Of a DNA stretch of 64,000 nt, positions 35,295 to 45,108 are shown piece by piece. Positions within the stretch are counted from its first letter, which is position 1, and every line of letters begins with the position of its first letter. Source of the stretch: Talinum fruticosum (taxonomy: Eukaryota > Streptophyta > Magnoliopsida > Caryophyllales > Talinaceae). A program made the position numbers and the translations under genes. The stretch is taken from positions 7,287,501 to 7,351,500 of the forward strand of contig JAITYX010000005.1 in the NCBI GenBank assembly GCA_021018815.1. The letters are read 5' to 3'. The notes below the pieces were generated by a model. It saw nothing but the letters and a program-made list of their open reading frames with translations, did no database searches and was not told the DNA's origin.

Positions 35295-35492
35295 TGGTGG
35301 AATGGGGTGGCTGATCGGAGCTCCGGTGGCTACGGTGGTTGGTGGCGACAACTGGCGGTGATGGTGGCTGGCTGGTGGCAGGTGCAGCAGCAGGTACAGC
35401 AACAGGCAGCATGTGCAGCAGCAGGCAGCAGCAGGTGCAGCAGAGAAAACCCCACGGTGGCCGGCGGCAGGTGGCTCCGGTGGCGGCGGTGA
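35295..35492 (+). other. GC-rich block in S3 with CAG-type repeats
   Basis: This is the counterpart of 25713-25875 in S2. It contains GGTGCAGCAGCAGGTACAGC and related GCAGCAG runs, giving Gln- or Ala-rich reading in different frames. The antisense strand also has a 107-codon ORF (35565-35242). The open frames are probably a result of base composition. Confidence 0.35.
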
Positions 35493-35838
35493 TCGGCAGG
35501 GAGCTGGGCTGGCAGCAGAAAGGGGGTTGAGTGAGGGAGATGGGTTCCTTTGGGAAAGAGAACAAATGATGAAGGTTGGGTTTTTGAGGTTTTTGGGGCT
35601 TAAATAGCCAAAATCAAAACCTAAAAATTTCTCTCTCCTCCATTAGAATTCCAGCCTCCTCTTTTTTTTTTTTTTTTAATTTACTTGGTTATTGGGTCCT
35701 CTACTCTCTACAAGCCCAAATAGCCCAATATATAAGCCTAAGTTAAAAGAATGTCGGTTTTTTTTGGAATTCCCAACTTGACTAATTATTTGCAAACTTT
35801 AGGCGTATGAATTATTGTTATTATGATTCCAATAATGT

Positions 35839-35839
35839 C

Positions 35840-35913
<74 letters not shown>

Positions 35914-35925
35914 GTTATTATTATT
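35839..35925. repeat. (ATT)n microsatellite in S3
   Basis: About 87 bases of near-perfect ATT triplets at the place matching the longer array in S2. Confidence 0.95.
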
Positions 35926-36149
35926 ACTACAAAGCATAATTTATTTGCTTATTTATTTATTTATTTATTTTTGGCCAAGCGTCGTTATCATTATCCGAGT
36001 CCTGCAACACATAAAATGGTTACTTGTACAAGTACATAATATATATATATGATCATGAAAAATGAAAGTGTGAATTGAAGTGCACGCGCTCATTAGTATT
36101 TATTAATCTTTGTTAATGTATTGGGTTAAGGTCAGGGCATTACAGTTAG

Positions 36150-36660
36150 GCAATCCTCTAACTAAACCATGAGATGCAAGTTTCTTGATAGTTTGCATGC
36201 TCACATGACCTAGTTTACAATGCCATGTCCATGAGTCATCATGAAAAGATGCTTTTAAACATGATAAATTCTGACTCGGGTCAGAAAGAGGAATTACATA
36301 AGTGTTACCTGATCTCTTACCTGAGAGCTTGATCTCCTTGGTAGCATCATCAGAAATATAGCAATTGGTCTGAGTGAATCTTACCTCTTGACCTTTATCA
36401 CACAGTTGAGAGATGCTAAGCAGGTTGTACTTTAACCCTTTGACAAGGTATATTGGGCTGACCAGATTGCCTCATTTTCCAATCTTGCCTATCCCAATTA
36501 TCTTGCCTTTGCTGTCATCTCCAAATGTGACTTTTCCTCCTTTGTACTCTTCTAGCTCAGAAAAGAGTCCTGAATCTCTTGACATGTGGCGTGAGCATCC
36601 ACTGTCAAGGGTACCAATGCCTTTTGTTCTTTTCTGAGTCACCTGCAAAACAAAAATAAA
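36150..36660 (-). pseudogene. protease and pre-integrase region, Ty1/copia (element B)
   Basis: On the minus strand, from the right: DSGCSRHM at 36606-36583 is the aspartic protease active site (D-S-G), followed by KGGKVTFGDD, GKIIGIGKIG and LKYNLLSISQLCDKGQEV. The pre-integrase zinc part reads SWTWHCKLGHVSMQTIKKLA and ends at the S3 insertion. A stop interrupts near GKIG. The order protease, then integrase, then RT is the copia order. Confidence 0.85.
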
Positions 36661-38472
36661 CTAACCCTTCTCACTTCCTCTAACGAACCCAGTAACAACC
36701 TTTACTGTGGTCCTTTTCTGAGGAAGAAGACTTTTCAGAACCCAGATTTGAATGACTTTGGGTTTGGTCTGATTCTGAGTCTTTCGTTTAGAGAACTGAG
36801 TCTGTGTTTCTTTCTTTTGAAAATCTTTTCTTTTATAAACTGGTGGAGATGGTTTTCTCCTGTAAGTTGGTTTGGGCTCAGTCCTCCTTTCATTCCTATG
36901 AATGGGACCGTGCTCAGCCTTCCTGAACTTCACAGTTCTGGAATCCTTTTGAAAAGTTATGAGTAGGAATTGGATTCCTCCTCTTTATTAAAACCGAGAC
37001 CTTCTTTTTGAAGGAGACACATTGAGATCCTAAGAGCATATCAAGGTTTTTCTGACCTCGAGTAAACTTTAAAACAAAATCTTGAGACTCGTTGAGCTTT
37101 TGCTTTAGCTGCTCATTTTCTCTCCTGAGTGACTCGGACTCGGTCTCATTGGATTGAGTATTGGTCTTGAGTTCTCTTAGAGTAAGTCTCAGTTTTTCCA
37201 ACTCATTTTTAAAGAAATGTTCTCAGAAGTAATTGACTCAAGTTGTTCTTTAAAATGAGAAGAGTCAGAATTGGACTTCTCTTCCAAAGTGAAAATATAC
37301 TTAGCTAAATCAACTTTGAAAAATTTAAGAAAGTACTCAATTACCTCTTGAGGATTTGTTTCCTCATTGTCGGACTGATCTGAGTCCGACTCTATTTCCA
37401 CTTTTGAGTCAGAGAGTGCCATCGGACACTTTGAGTCATCTGAGTCCTCGTCATCTTCTGATGAGTCCTCGTCACTCCATGTGGCCATCATAACCTTTTT
37501 CTTCTTTCTGTCCCTTTTTCTTCTTGGACAGTCCTTGACTATGTGTTCTTTGCTGCCACATTCAAAACAGTTAGAGTTCTTAGTCAAAGATAACTTTGAA
37601 GGGGAAGAGTGTTTACCTTTTCTATCCTTCTTGTCTTTCTTATAGAACTCTTCTCTCGGCTTCTTATCCCATCTCTTATGCTTCATCATTCTCTTGAAGC
37701 CTCTAGCAATAAGTGCCATGGGAACCTCTTCTGAGTCAGAGGAACTCAGACTTGCTTCTCTGGTTTATGAGGCTTTCAGCGCAATGTTCTTTCCGGTGCT
37801 GACCTCTACATCCTCTTTCTCCAGGTGGATCTCATGAGTGAGAAGCTTCCCAATGAGTTCATCTGGCTTTAGTAGTGACAGGTTCTGAGCTTTTTCGATA
37901 GCTATCACCTTGGGACCCCACCTTCTCTTGGGTAGACTTCTGAGTATCTTTCTACACATTTCCTCGTGGGAAATCTTTTTGCCCAGAGATTTGAGATTGT
38001 TGGTAATCTCGGTGAAGCGAATGAACATCTGAGTGATGTTTTCTTCTGGCTCCATTTGAGCAGCTCATACTTGTGAAGATATTGGCTTATCCTCGCTTGC
38101 TCGACTTGGCTGGTGCCTTCATAAGTGTTGACCAGAGTGTCCCACACCTCTTTGGCTGTGTCACAAGCTGACACTTGGTTATATTCTTGTGAGCTTATGG
38201 CGCACATCAGAATGTTCATTGCCTTGAAGTTCTTTCTGAACTTCATTGCTTCCTCAGTAGTGTACTCTGCCTTGATCTTGGGCACGAGTCTTGTTTTATC
38301 CATCTTCATTGGAATGTAGTTTCCTACTTGTATGATCTTCCATACATCTTCATCGTGATCCAATAGGAAACATTGCATGAGCTTCTTCCAGTGCACGAAA
38401 TTAGATCCTTTGAACTTTTGGTTTTCTGCTGGAAGATCTTCCTTCATCGAACTCTCCGTTGTTCCGAGCCAT
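36661..38472 (-). pseudogene. gag, Sirevirus element B
   Basis: The ATG at 38472 begins MARNNGEFDEGRSS, about 37 bases after the primer site, and shifts frame soon after. The main ORF from 38447 reads KFKGSNFVHWKKLMQCFLLD and ILMCAISSQEYNQVSACDTA. From 38055 it continues MFIRFTEITNNLKSLGKKIS. A zinc knuckle CFECGSKEHIVKDC lies in the ORF from 37719, followed by a basic and then acidic D/E/S-rich region. The last part (37201-36660) is predicted coiled coil with KYRRKPSPPVYKRKDF-like basic text. Frameshifts lie near 38440, 38060, 37760 and 37200. Long gag with coiled coil is usual for Sireviruses. Confidence 0.85.
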
Positions 38473-38508
38473 TTGATCTTTAGACCTTTAGATGGTTCTG
38501 AAAGGCTA

Positions 38509-38520
38509 GGCTCGATACCA
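38509..38520 (-). other. primer binding site of element B, one base short
   Basis: On the minus strand TGGTATCGAGCC follows the LTR end. Plant copia elements normally have TGGTATCAGAGC, so one A is missing. Element D has the same short form, element A the full one. Confidence 0.8.
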
Positions 38521-38522
38521 AT

Positions 38523-40123
38523 TGAAGGTTTGCTCTTTGAGAGACTAAGTCACCTTAGAGGGGGAGTGAATAGGGTGATGATGAAATTTGCTTGAAAATT
38601 GAAATAGATAAGACTGTGAGTCAAGGATGAGCTCAGAAAATACTAACTCGGAGCACAGTGAAGAATGAAGAAATAGTTTAAACAGAACTTTAAAAATAGT
38701 CTGAGTCTAGAATGCACTCAGAAAAGTGATAACTCAGAAAGTACGTGGAAACCCTCCTGGGGCAGAAAACCACGGACCGTGCTAATCCAAGCACAAAGTC
38801 AAATCCACTATTTTGAATCCACAAAATACAGTAGAATGACTCAACCCGAGTTGCTCCCTTAGACAACTCCTTACAAGTTTTCCTAGACTCAGAAATTCCC
38901 TTATCTAATCTAGTACTTCCTAACTGAGATAACCTTTACAATAAGGGACAATTGAGGTGAGTTAACCCTTACAGCTCAGTCAAGGGACCTTACTCAGAAA
39001 GTAAGAAAGAAAGTGTTTGTAACTAAGTACAAGACCTTACAACTCATAAAAGTATTAAGTACAGAGTTGGAGATGTAAGTAGAAGATTGAGAGTGAATAC
39101 AATGACTTTTGCTCAAGTTTGTGTATTAACAAATTGGTTCAGCAATCTTCATGTCTTGAAAGTTGGCTTCTATTTATATATGACCAAGCAGCTTAGCCGT
39201 TGTGTCCATCTTCTGACTGGAAGTTCTTTGTGACCGTTGTAATGGATTTTCTGAGTCACTCAGTAAATATCTGTTGAGATATGAACGTTGGGCAATGGCT
39301 CTTGACTCCTTTGGAAGTCCCAAATCTACTGGTGGTGTCTTGAGAAGTAAGGTGGAAACCACCGTTAAGCTTAGTGTTGCAGATTTCCAATTTTGGAAAC
39401 AGACAACCCCGACACAATGTCCGGGGCTAGGCCGAGGTGGAAAAAACCTTGTCTCGCTAGTGGTTTGACGTTTTGAAGCCGATTACTTTTGCAATTCAAA
39501 AATAGGATAGCCTCGTTTAAATAACCTACAAAAGTAAAATCAATTTGGTTCTCAAAGTATAAAATACTTTGGTCCTAGATTAGACACGAGATAATAATAT
39601 AATTAAGATAATCAAGTGACTAATTATCTAAGTCAGAAAAGGAATGTAATTTTCTAAGTCTAATATCCATGATACTCAAATTCCATCTTACTCAGTCTAG
39701 AATATAATCAAGTCAAAGGAGAATAACAGAGTAGACAAACTTGATCTAGACTAAACAAAGTTCAAACAAGATATGCTGACTTAGAATAGTGAATTAACAA
39801 GGTCATTCCTAGAACATGAAGTCAAACCTGAGTTTATGCGCGAGAAAGAGAGTGTTTGAACATGCAATATATCTGTGTGTGGTGTTGAGTGACTCATAAC
39901 TGAGTGTGAAGTGGCATGCAATAGTATGCTTTATGAGTTAGTCAAAAACAAGCGTAAACATATACAAGAGTTTCTATAACACTTAGAGAAAATGATATAT
40001 CACTCAGAACAGTTTCTAAGACACATAGAATGACTTGAAATCAAAACCCTAAAAGAGATGAAGTCTTATACCTGATTCCTTGATGGAACTCAGAATGATG
40101 TAAGTATAAACTCCGAGTCTTCA
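38523..40123 (-). mobile_element. 5' LTR of Sirevirus element B
   Basis: Minus-oriented, 1601 bp. On the minus strand it starts TGAAGACTCGGA and ends GCAAACCTTCA, followed by the primer site. It pairs with 26618-28212. The right flank ATTCT is the target duplication and continues the gag of element A. A minus-strand TATA-like ATATAAATAG lies at 39171-39180. Confidence 0.9.
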
Positions 40124-41480
40124 ATTCTTAATAATTTCAAATCCCTCAGTAAGAAGATTCCTAAAGAAGAAGTTATCAGAAAAATTTTGAGCAGCCCACC
40201 AAAGAAGAAATAGGGTCCAAAGGTGACTGCAATCGAAGAAGCACAGGACCTTAGTAAGCACAAGCTAGATGAGCTCATACGAAAACTTCTGATTCATGAG
40301 CTACATCTCCAAGAAGAGAATTATGAGCTTAGCCTGAGAAGGAACATTACATTAAAAGCCTCGGAAGAAGCAAAACTAAGTTTAAGTAGTTCGACTCAGA
40401 AGAGGACCCAATAGAGCAAATTGCAAAAGGCTTCAAGGAGATGATAAAGCATTAGAAATTGAAAAAGAAGCTAAATCTGAGGTCCTCGGACAAGAAAGAA
40501 AAGGTAACTCTCTCACTCTCTAAATTCTTTTTCTACTAATTATTCTAGGTGCTTTGAGTGTGGTAGTAAGGAACACACCATCAAAGTTTTCCTGAAAAGA
40601 AAGAGAGATTACAAAAGAAGAAGACCATCACTTATAGTGAGGATGAGTCGAAGAAGAAGAAGACAAAGAGGATGAGTCCAAGTGTCTAATAGCAATAACT
40701 AGCTCGGACACGTAAACTGAGTTAGAGCAAGACTCATTTGGTTTTGAGGACATTGATCATCAAGTGGTAATCAATTACTTTCTTAAGTTTTCTAAGATAG
40801 ATCTTGCAAAGTACATTTTTCTTTAGAGAAAAAGTCCAATTCTGATTCTTCCTTCTTTCAAGAAAAACTTGAATCTCTTGAAACCGAGAACAATTTCATG
40901 AAAAATGATATAGAAAAATTGAGACTCAGTTTAAAGGTACTTGAGACTAGTTCACATGATAATGAGACTAAGTTTGAGTACCTCAGGCGGCGAGCAATGA
41001 CACGAAATGCACGTGTCCTGCTATTCGAACCGGGGTTTGAAACCAAACTTCTCTTGAGAATGAGCTTTAAAGAAAAAGTTGGATGAGTCTTAGAATTTGA
41101 TTTTAAAACTCACTTAAGGTCAGAAAAACCTTGATCTCCTTTTTGGTTCTCAATGTGTTTCTTTTCAAAAAGAAGGTTTGGGTTTTAGGTCTTTTCAAGA
41201 AGGATTCTCGAAAAATCTTTTTAAAAAATTCTGAGTCTAGTTCAACTCAAACAGTGAGAAAGAGAACTGAGCTAAGAAAGATTTATTAAAAGAAGTCTGT
41301 TCAGCCTTTTTACAAAAGAAAAGATTTTAACAAACGTGAAACTCAGTTTTCAAAAATGAAGACTCAAAATCAGACTCTTCCTAAGATTATTCAAATTTGG
41401 GTTCCCAAAAGTTGCCTTCCTCCAAAACTAACCTTTGTGAGAATAGTTATTGGGATTCATTAGAGGAAGTGAGAAGGGTT
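40124..41480 (+). pseudogene. gag, remaining part, Sirevirus element A
   Basis: Gag of element A resumes exactly at the right border of element B with ILNNFKSLSKKIPKEEVIRK, then GPKVTAIEEAQDLSKHKLDE in the ORF from 40223. The zinc knuckle CFECGSKEHTIKVF (40550-40591) has lost its fourth metal ligand: Cys is replaced by Phe. A coiled-coil stretch lies at 40860-41090. It holds an extra block of about 67 bp (40988-41055) not found in B or D. The basic end (FYKRKDFNKRETQFSKMKTQ) reaches about 41460. No protease, integrase or RT follows. Confidence 0.8.
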
Positions 41481-42004
41481 AATTTCTTTTCTTTTTGCAT
41501 GTACACTACAAAGCAAAACAAGACTCAAGTCTGACCCTTAGAAAGTGCTCAAAATTTTAACTTGGTCAGTCGAAAATTTAGGTAAGCACTTAGGTAAAAT
41601 CTAATCATCAAAATGAGAATATCAACTCATACATCAACTAAGGCATGACTGACCTTACTTGTGATTACGTTCAATTGGTATGACTGATATCATTCACATC
41701 TAAGTTTACAATTTTTAATTGGTATCATTTATCCAATAATTCTTTTGTTCAACATTTTCATTTTCTCCTTGTTTATTTTTGATGAAATGCATTAGGGGGA
41801 GAATAATGAACTTTGTTCATCTGCTTAGGGGAGATAATAGTGCAAATATTGAACTTAGGGGAGTTCAATGGTTTAGGGGAGAGAACTATGAAAAATTTCA
41901 CAAATTTAAAATGCTCCTCATGCCATTTTAATTATGCTTGATAATTTTGATGAATTTCTTTGAATCATTATTTAGTTAAATGTCTTTCATTAAAAGGGGC
42001 AGAT
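41481..42004 (+). other. 3' untranslated region with repeated polypurine motifs, element A
   Basis: The motif TTAGGGGGAG or TTAGGGGAG occurs four times between 41790 and 41885, and a final tract AAAAGGGGCAGAT (41992-42004) abuts the LTR. Multiple polypurine copies before the 3' LTR are described as a hallmark of Sireviruses. Because pol is missing, gag sequence joins this region directly. Confidence 0.75.
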
Positions 42005-42525
42005 TGAAGACTCGGGTATGAACGATCGACCCCTTCAATATGTTTTGATTTCATGCATTCATCTAAATTTAGGATAAAACAAGAAGCATCCAAAAAGAAA
42101 TTCATTTAACTAAGTCATATGCTTTATAATTCATCATTTCAATATGACTTATTCATTACTCGAACTCAGACTTAAGTATATTAAGTCCGAGACTCATAAA
42201 GTATAATCTGAGTTAGTCATGACAAATTGAGTCGAGACGGACCTACTCAGTTTTAGGAAACTGACCTCCTCAATCTAACTCAAACAACGTGTTTGCCTTA
42301 CTTCTTTTACACGTTTCATGTTAATTCTTTCATGGAAAACATTATGAATTGATTTGGTATTCAATTATCTTGATCACGCTTTAACCCGAAACTTACGGTA
42401 TCATCTGTTTAAATATGCGTAATTATAAAATGTGTATGTAACTCATGTGCCCATTAAGATTGAATGATTTATTTATGAGTTTTAACATATCTGGAATCTA
42501 AACATATTAAATATTAGATTGAAAT
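42005..42525 (+). mobile_element. 3' LTR of element A, truncated
   Basis: It begins TGAAGACTCGGGTATGAACG and matches 19977-20515 in the 5' LTR. Similarity stops near 42525, after which different sequence starts. About two thirds of the LTR are missing. Confidence 0.8.
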
Positions 42526-42539
42526 AAAATGTCTAAATA

Positions 42540-43084
42540 ACTCATGTGGCTCAATGCCGTGGGTAAGCTCTTTGGAGGTACCATAAGAAGGCCCACAGAC
42601 AAGAGGGTTAACCTATGCACAGTTGCTACTTCAGGAACATAGTGGGCGGCATGGAGAGTCGACGTTCGAGTGGTAAGCGGACCTTGTGGAGTAGTGTGTG
42701 GTGTACTCTTAATGGTGGTTTAGCACCTAGTTAAAGTCTTATGCTAAATGGTGGAGCATTAGAGGCTTGTATAAACTTGTAAGGGAGGTGCATGCGGCAA
42801 AGGCTACAAGAAGATTTTTACAAGTGATTCAAGCGAAAGAGAGGTAGTGAAAGGAAGCAGGTGATGTTTGCTTCTTCAATTGCAGGTGGTAGTGACCTTT
42901 TAGATTGACTGAGATGGAGTCATGGGCACAAATTAGGCGGCGATGACCTTGGCAGACCGAGCGAGGTGAAACCACGGACATAGTTGCAAGTGGCGGTTTA
43001 AGAGAGATGGAGCCACAGATGCAGGTCATGTCGGGTGCACATGATGGACTTTTTTAATTATTTATTAAGGTGGAGATTATTAAG
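42540..43084 (+). mobile_element. 3' end of a second copia element (Tork-like), fragment
   Basis: No protein motif is readable. Its end, AAGGTGGAGATTATTAAG, is the polypurine tract form (AAGTGGGAGATTGTTG-like) common to Tork/Tnt1-type copia elements, and an LTR follows at once. Its left border coincides with the broken end of the element A LTR. Confidence 0.5.
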
Positions 43085-43536
43085 TGTGTGATAAAAAAAT
43101 CAAAAGAGAGAAAAAAAGGAAGAAAAGTAGTCAAATGGAGAATTTAATGTTGCTGCACAGGGAGAAAAGGGACTTGGGCTTTCGGTAGCATTCACACCGG
43201 TAAAAGCTTTTGACATTTTACATTTAGCTTATTAGCTTCTCAATAAATAGGAGAGAGAGAGAGAGAGAGCCTACAGTACCGAGAAAAATACCAAGAGCTT
43301 CTTGGTGTGGGCAAGTTAGTGTAGAAAGCAACCGGTAATTAGTTGCTGGAAACACATCCGGATAGGGGGTATGGAAGGGATCTATTTAAAAGTGTCTGGT
43401 AAATGGCACTTGTGAACATGGAGAGTTGTTTGTATATTGTCGTGAAATAGTGAAAATATAATTTTTTTCTCAAATTTCCTTCTTGTATCTATTTATTTAT
43501 TTTATTCCATTCTTAATAATGTTTGGATCTTACACA
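43085..43536 (+). mobile_element. copia LTR, 452 bp (Tork-like)
   Basis: It starts TGTGTGATAA and ends GGATCTTACACA, so the ends TGTGTGA and TTACACA are near inverted repeats. A polypurine tract precedes it and no primer site follows, so it is a 3' LTR. It contains TCAATAAATAGGA (TATA-like, about 43240) and a short GA repeat (43250-43268). Confidence 0.65.
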
Positions 43537-43885
43537 CTTGAAACCCAACAGGACCATATGGCTCAAAGTGGTTTGAGCCAAACACAACCAGAAGAGTGGG
43601 TCCTAGGTTTACAGTTGTTGGTTTTGCTTGTATTGGTGCTGAAGGTGAGTTTATGAATGCAGGTCCTGAAACTGGTCGGTTCACAAGCATTGTCATTGTC
43701 TGGACGAGGTGGTAAAATGGAGCCAGTAGGTTGGCTCTGATTCATTCTAGATTTTCTCTAATTCATTCTAGATTACTTTTTCGTTTCTTAAGGCTAGCCT
43801 GAATTGAATGCGACTTCACGATCACAATATCTATAATATGGCCCAAAATAAGCAAAAGGGTTAGCATATTTGACAAGATAGAAAC
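43537..43885. other. unassigned sequence
   Basis: Two overlapping minus-strand ORFs (43502-43696 and 43563-43745) encode unfamiliar Thr/Pro/Asn-rich text. No splice or promoter signal supports a gene. Confidence 0.35.
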
Positions 43886-44338
43886 TCAAGCGTCACTCTT
43901 AATTACTTCAAAAAGAATAAGAACTGATAAAAACTGTCTCAGACAGTAAATCTGAGCAACTTCTAGTGCAGTTGACTTGAATGAGATCAAGCCAGCAACA
44001 ACTACTGTTATGGCATTATCCAGGGCATTCATGGCCTTGTCTCCAGGTTTGCTTTTGTTATTAAGCATTCCCGTTTCACCTTCATCACTACCTTCTTGAT
44101 CACCATAAGCAAGACTCTCACTATTATCATCGTTTTTTCCCAGCTGGATCGTTTTTTGTTTTCCTCTCTTGACATCACGACAATTTCTTTGAACCCATTG
44201 ATAGGCCCCATGAGAGAGATTATCAAACAAGTAAATCAAATATAAACAGTATTTAATGACCTTTACCTTATACCCGACACTCCCTTCGATTGTTTCTCCT
44301 CTTTCATGAGAAATTGTCCATACCTCTACTCTCTTCAA
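43886..44338 (-). CDS. unrecognised ORF, 150 codons
   Basis: I do not recognise this ORF. From the ATG at 44338 it starts MKRVEVWTISHERGETIEGS and has a Lys-rich, then Asp/Glu/Ser/Gly-rich middle (GKNDDNSESLAYGDQEGSDE). It ends with a hydrophobic stretch including AITVVVAGLISF. It is clearly more open than neighbouring sequence, and the next named gene on the same strand, HUS1, lies 770 bases upstream. It could be an exon of a larger gene with introns or a decayed fragment. There is no clear homology to the retroelements in the window. Confidence 0.3.
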   Translation of the reverse strand: MKRVEVWTISHERGETIEGSVGYKVKVIKYCLYLIYLFDNLSHGAYQWVQRNCRDVKRGKQKTIQLGKNDDNSESLAYGDQEGSDEGETGMLNNKSKPGDKAMNALDNAITVVVAGLISFKSTALEVAQIYCLRQFLSVLILFEVIKSDA

Positions 44339-45108
44339 CCTCCTCTCCTCTTCATTAGAATACAGACATTATTCTAGCACTCTTGCTGCAGGCTAGCCAG
44401 CCTATAAAGAAGTTGAGGCATTAATGGTCACACAGTCGCATCCCAAAAGTCCTCGAGCTCAAAAACTTTTAGTGACTTTTTAAGTAGTTGTAGTAGAAGT
44501 CAACATGATAGAAACGAGAGTAGTATGGTAGATAGCCCCTTTTTTTCATGTCTCTGCCTTAAATAAGCGTAGTAGTATGATAGAAGCGTTTGGCAAGCAA
44601 CAATCTTTCAACACACCATCAACTAATGCTTAATTTCTTCCCCCAAAAAAACTAGTGCTTAATTTGTGGATGTTACTTGATAAAAGTGACAGTGGATGAG
44701 AAATATTTCAACAACTTAAGATTTATTTATTAGCTTTTGCCCACAACTTCTGTTCTGTTTAGCTCTATTTACCTGACACAATTACATTGTCCAAAGAATA
44801 AGCAACAATGCATTCAATGTGAAATTTGAAATTGGGAGCTTTTGGTAGAAGCAAAAATGCTCTGTTTTTCAAGTATAGTTGGAAAAGAAACCATTTGTAT
44901 GACCTTGGTTTCCGGGACTATGACACTTATGCTACCAATTGCTTGTTAAATAGTTAAAATAGGCAAGACTATGTTTTCCCTGAATTACTATTTCTAAATA
45001 AAATAGCATCAAAAACCATATAACTGCGTCATCTCAATTTCAACATTTAGGCACTCAAAGCCAACATACTCGGCACAAACCGATAAACTGAACAAAAACA
45101 CAGAAGTC
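44339..45108. other. sequence downstream of HUS1, no gene seen
   Basis: It should include the HUS1 3' untranslated region next to 45108. A loose direct repeat (GTAGTA...ATGATAGAA) occurs at 44480-44600. Nothing else stands out. No poly-A run lies just after the HUS1 stop, so there is no sign of a processed retrocopy. Confidence 0.4.

Larger units (their letters stand above)
33502..36144. mobile_element. solo LTR S3, inserted in element B
   Basis: It begins TGTAACGCCCC and ends GGCATTACA. A perfect duplication GTTAG flanks it (33497-33501 and 36145-36149). Joining the flanks restores the integrase zinc region of element B (reading SHGLVRGLPN across the joint). Length 2643 bp against 2994 bp for S2. 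It has lost part of the AT-rich middle but gained a GC-rich hairpin array. No coding capacity for gag or pol. Confidence 0.95.

Noticed and set aside
35807..36052. Plus-strand ORF of poly-leucine
   Set aside because: Translation of the ATT/TTA microsatellite in S3.
19977..42525. A CRISPR array, operon or other prokaryotic system
   Set aside because: Repeats are LTRs and transposons of plant type, gene order is retroelement order, and no prokaryotic signals are present.
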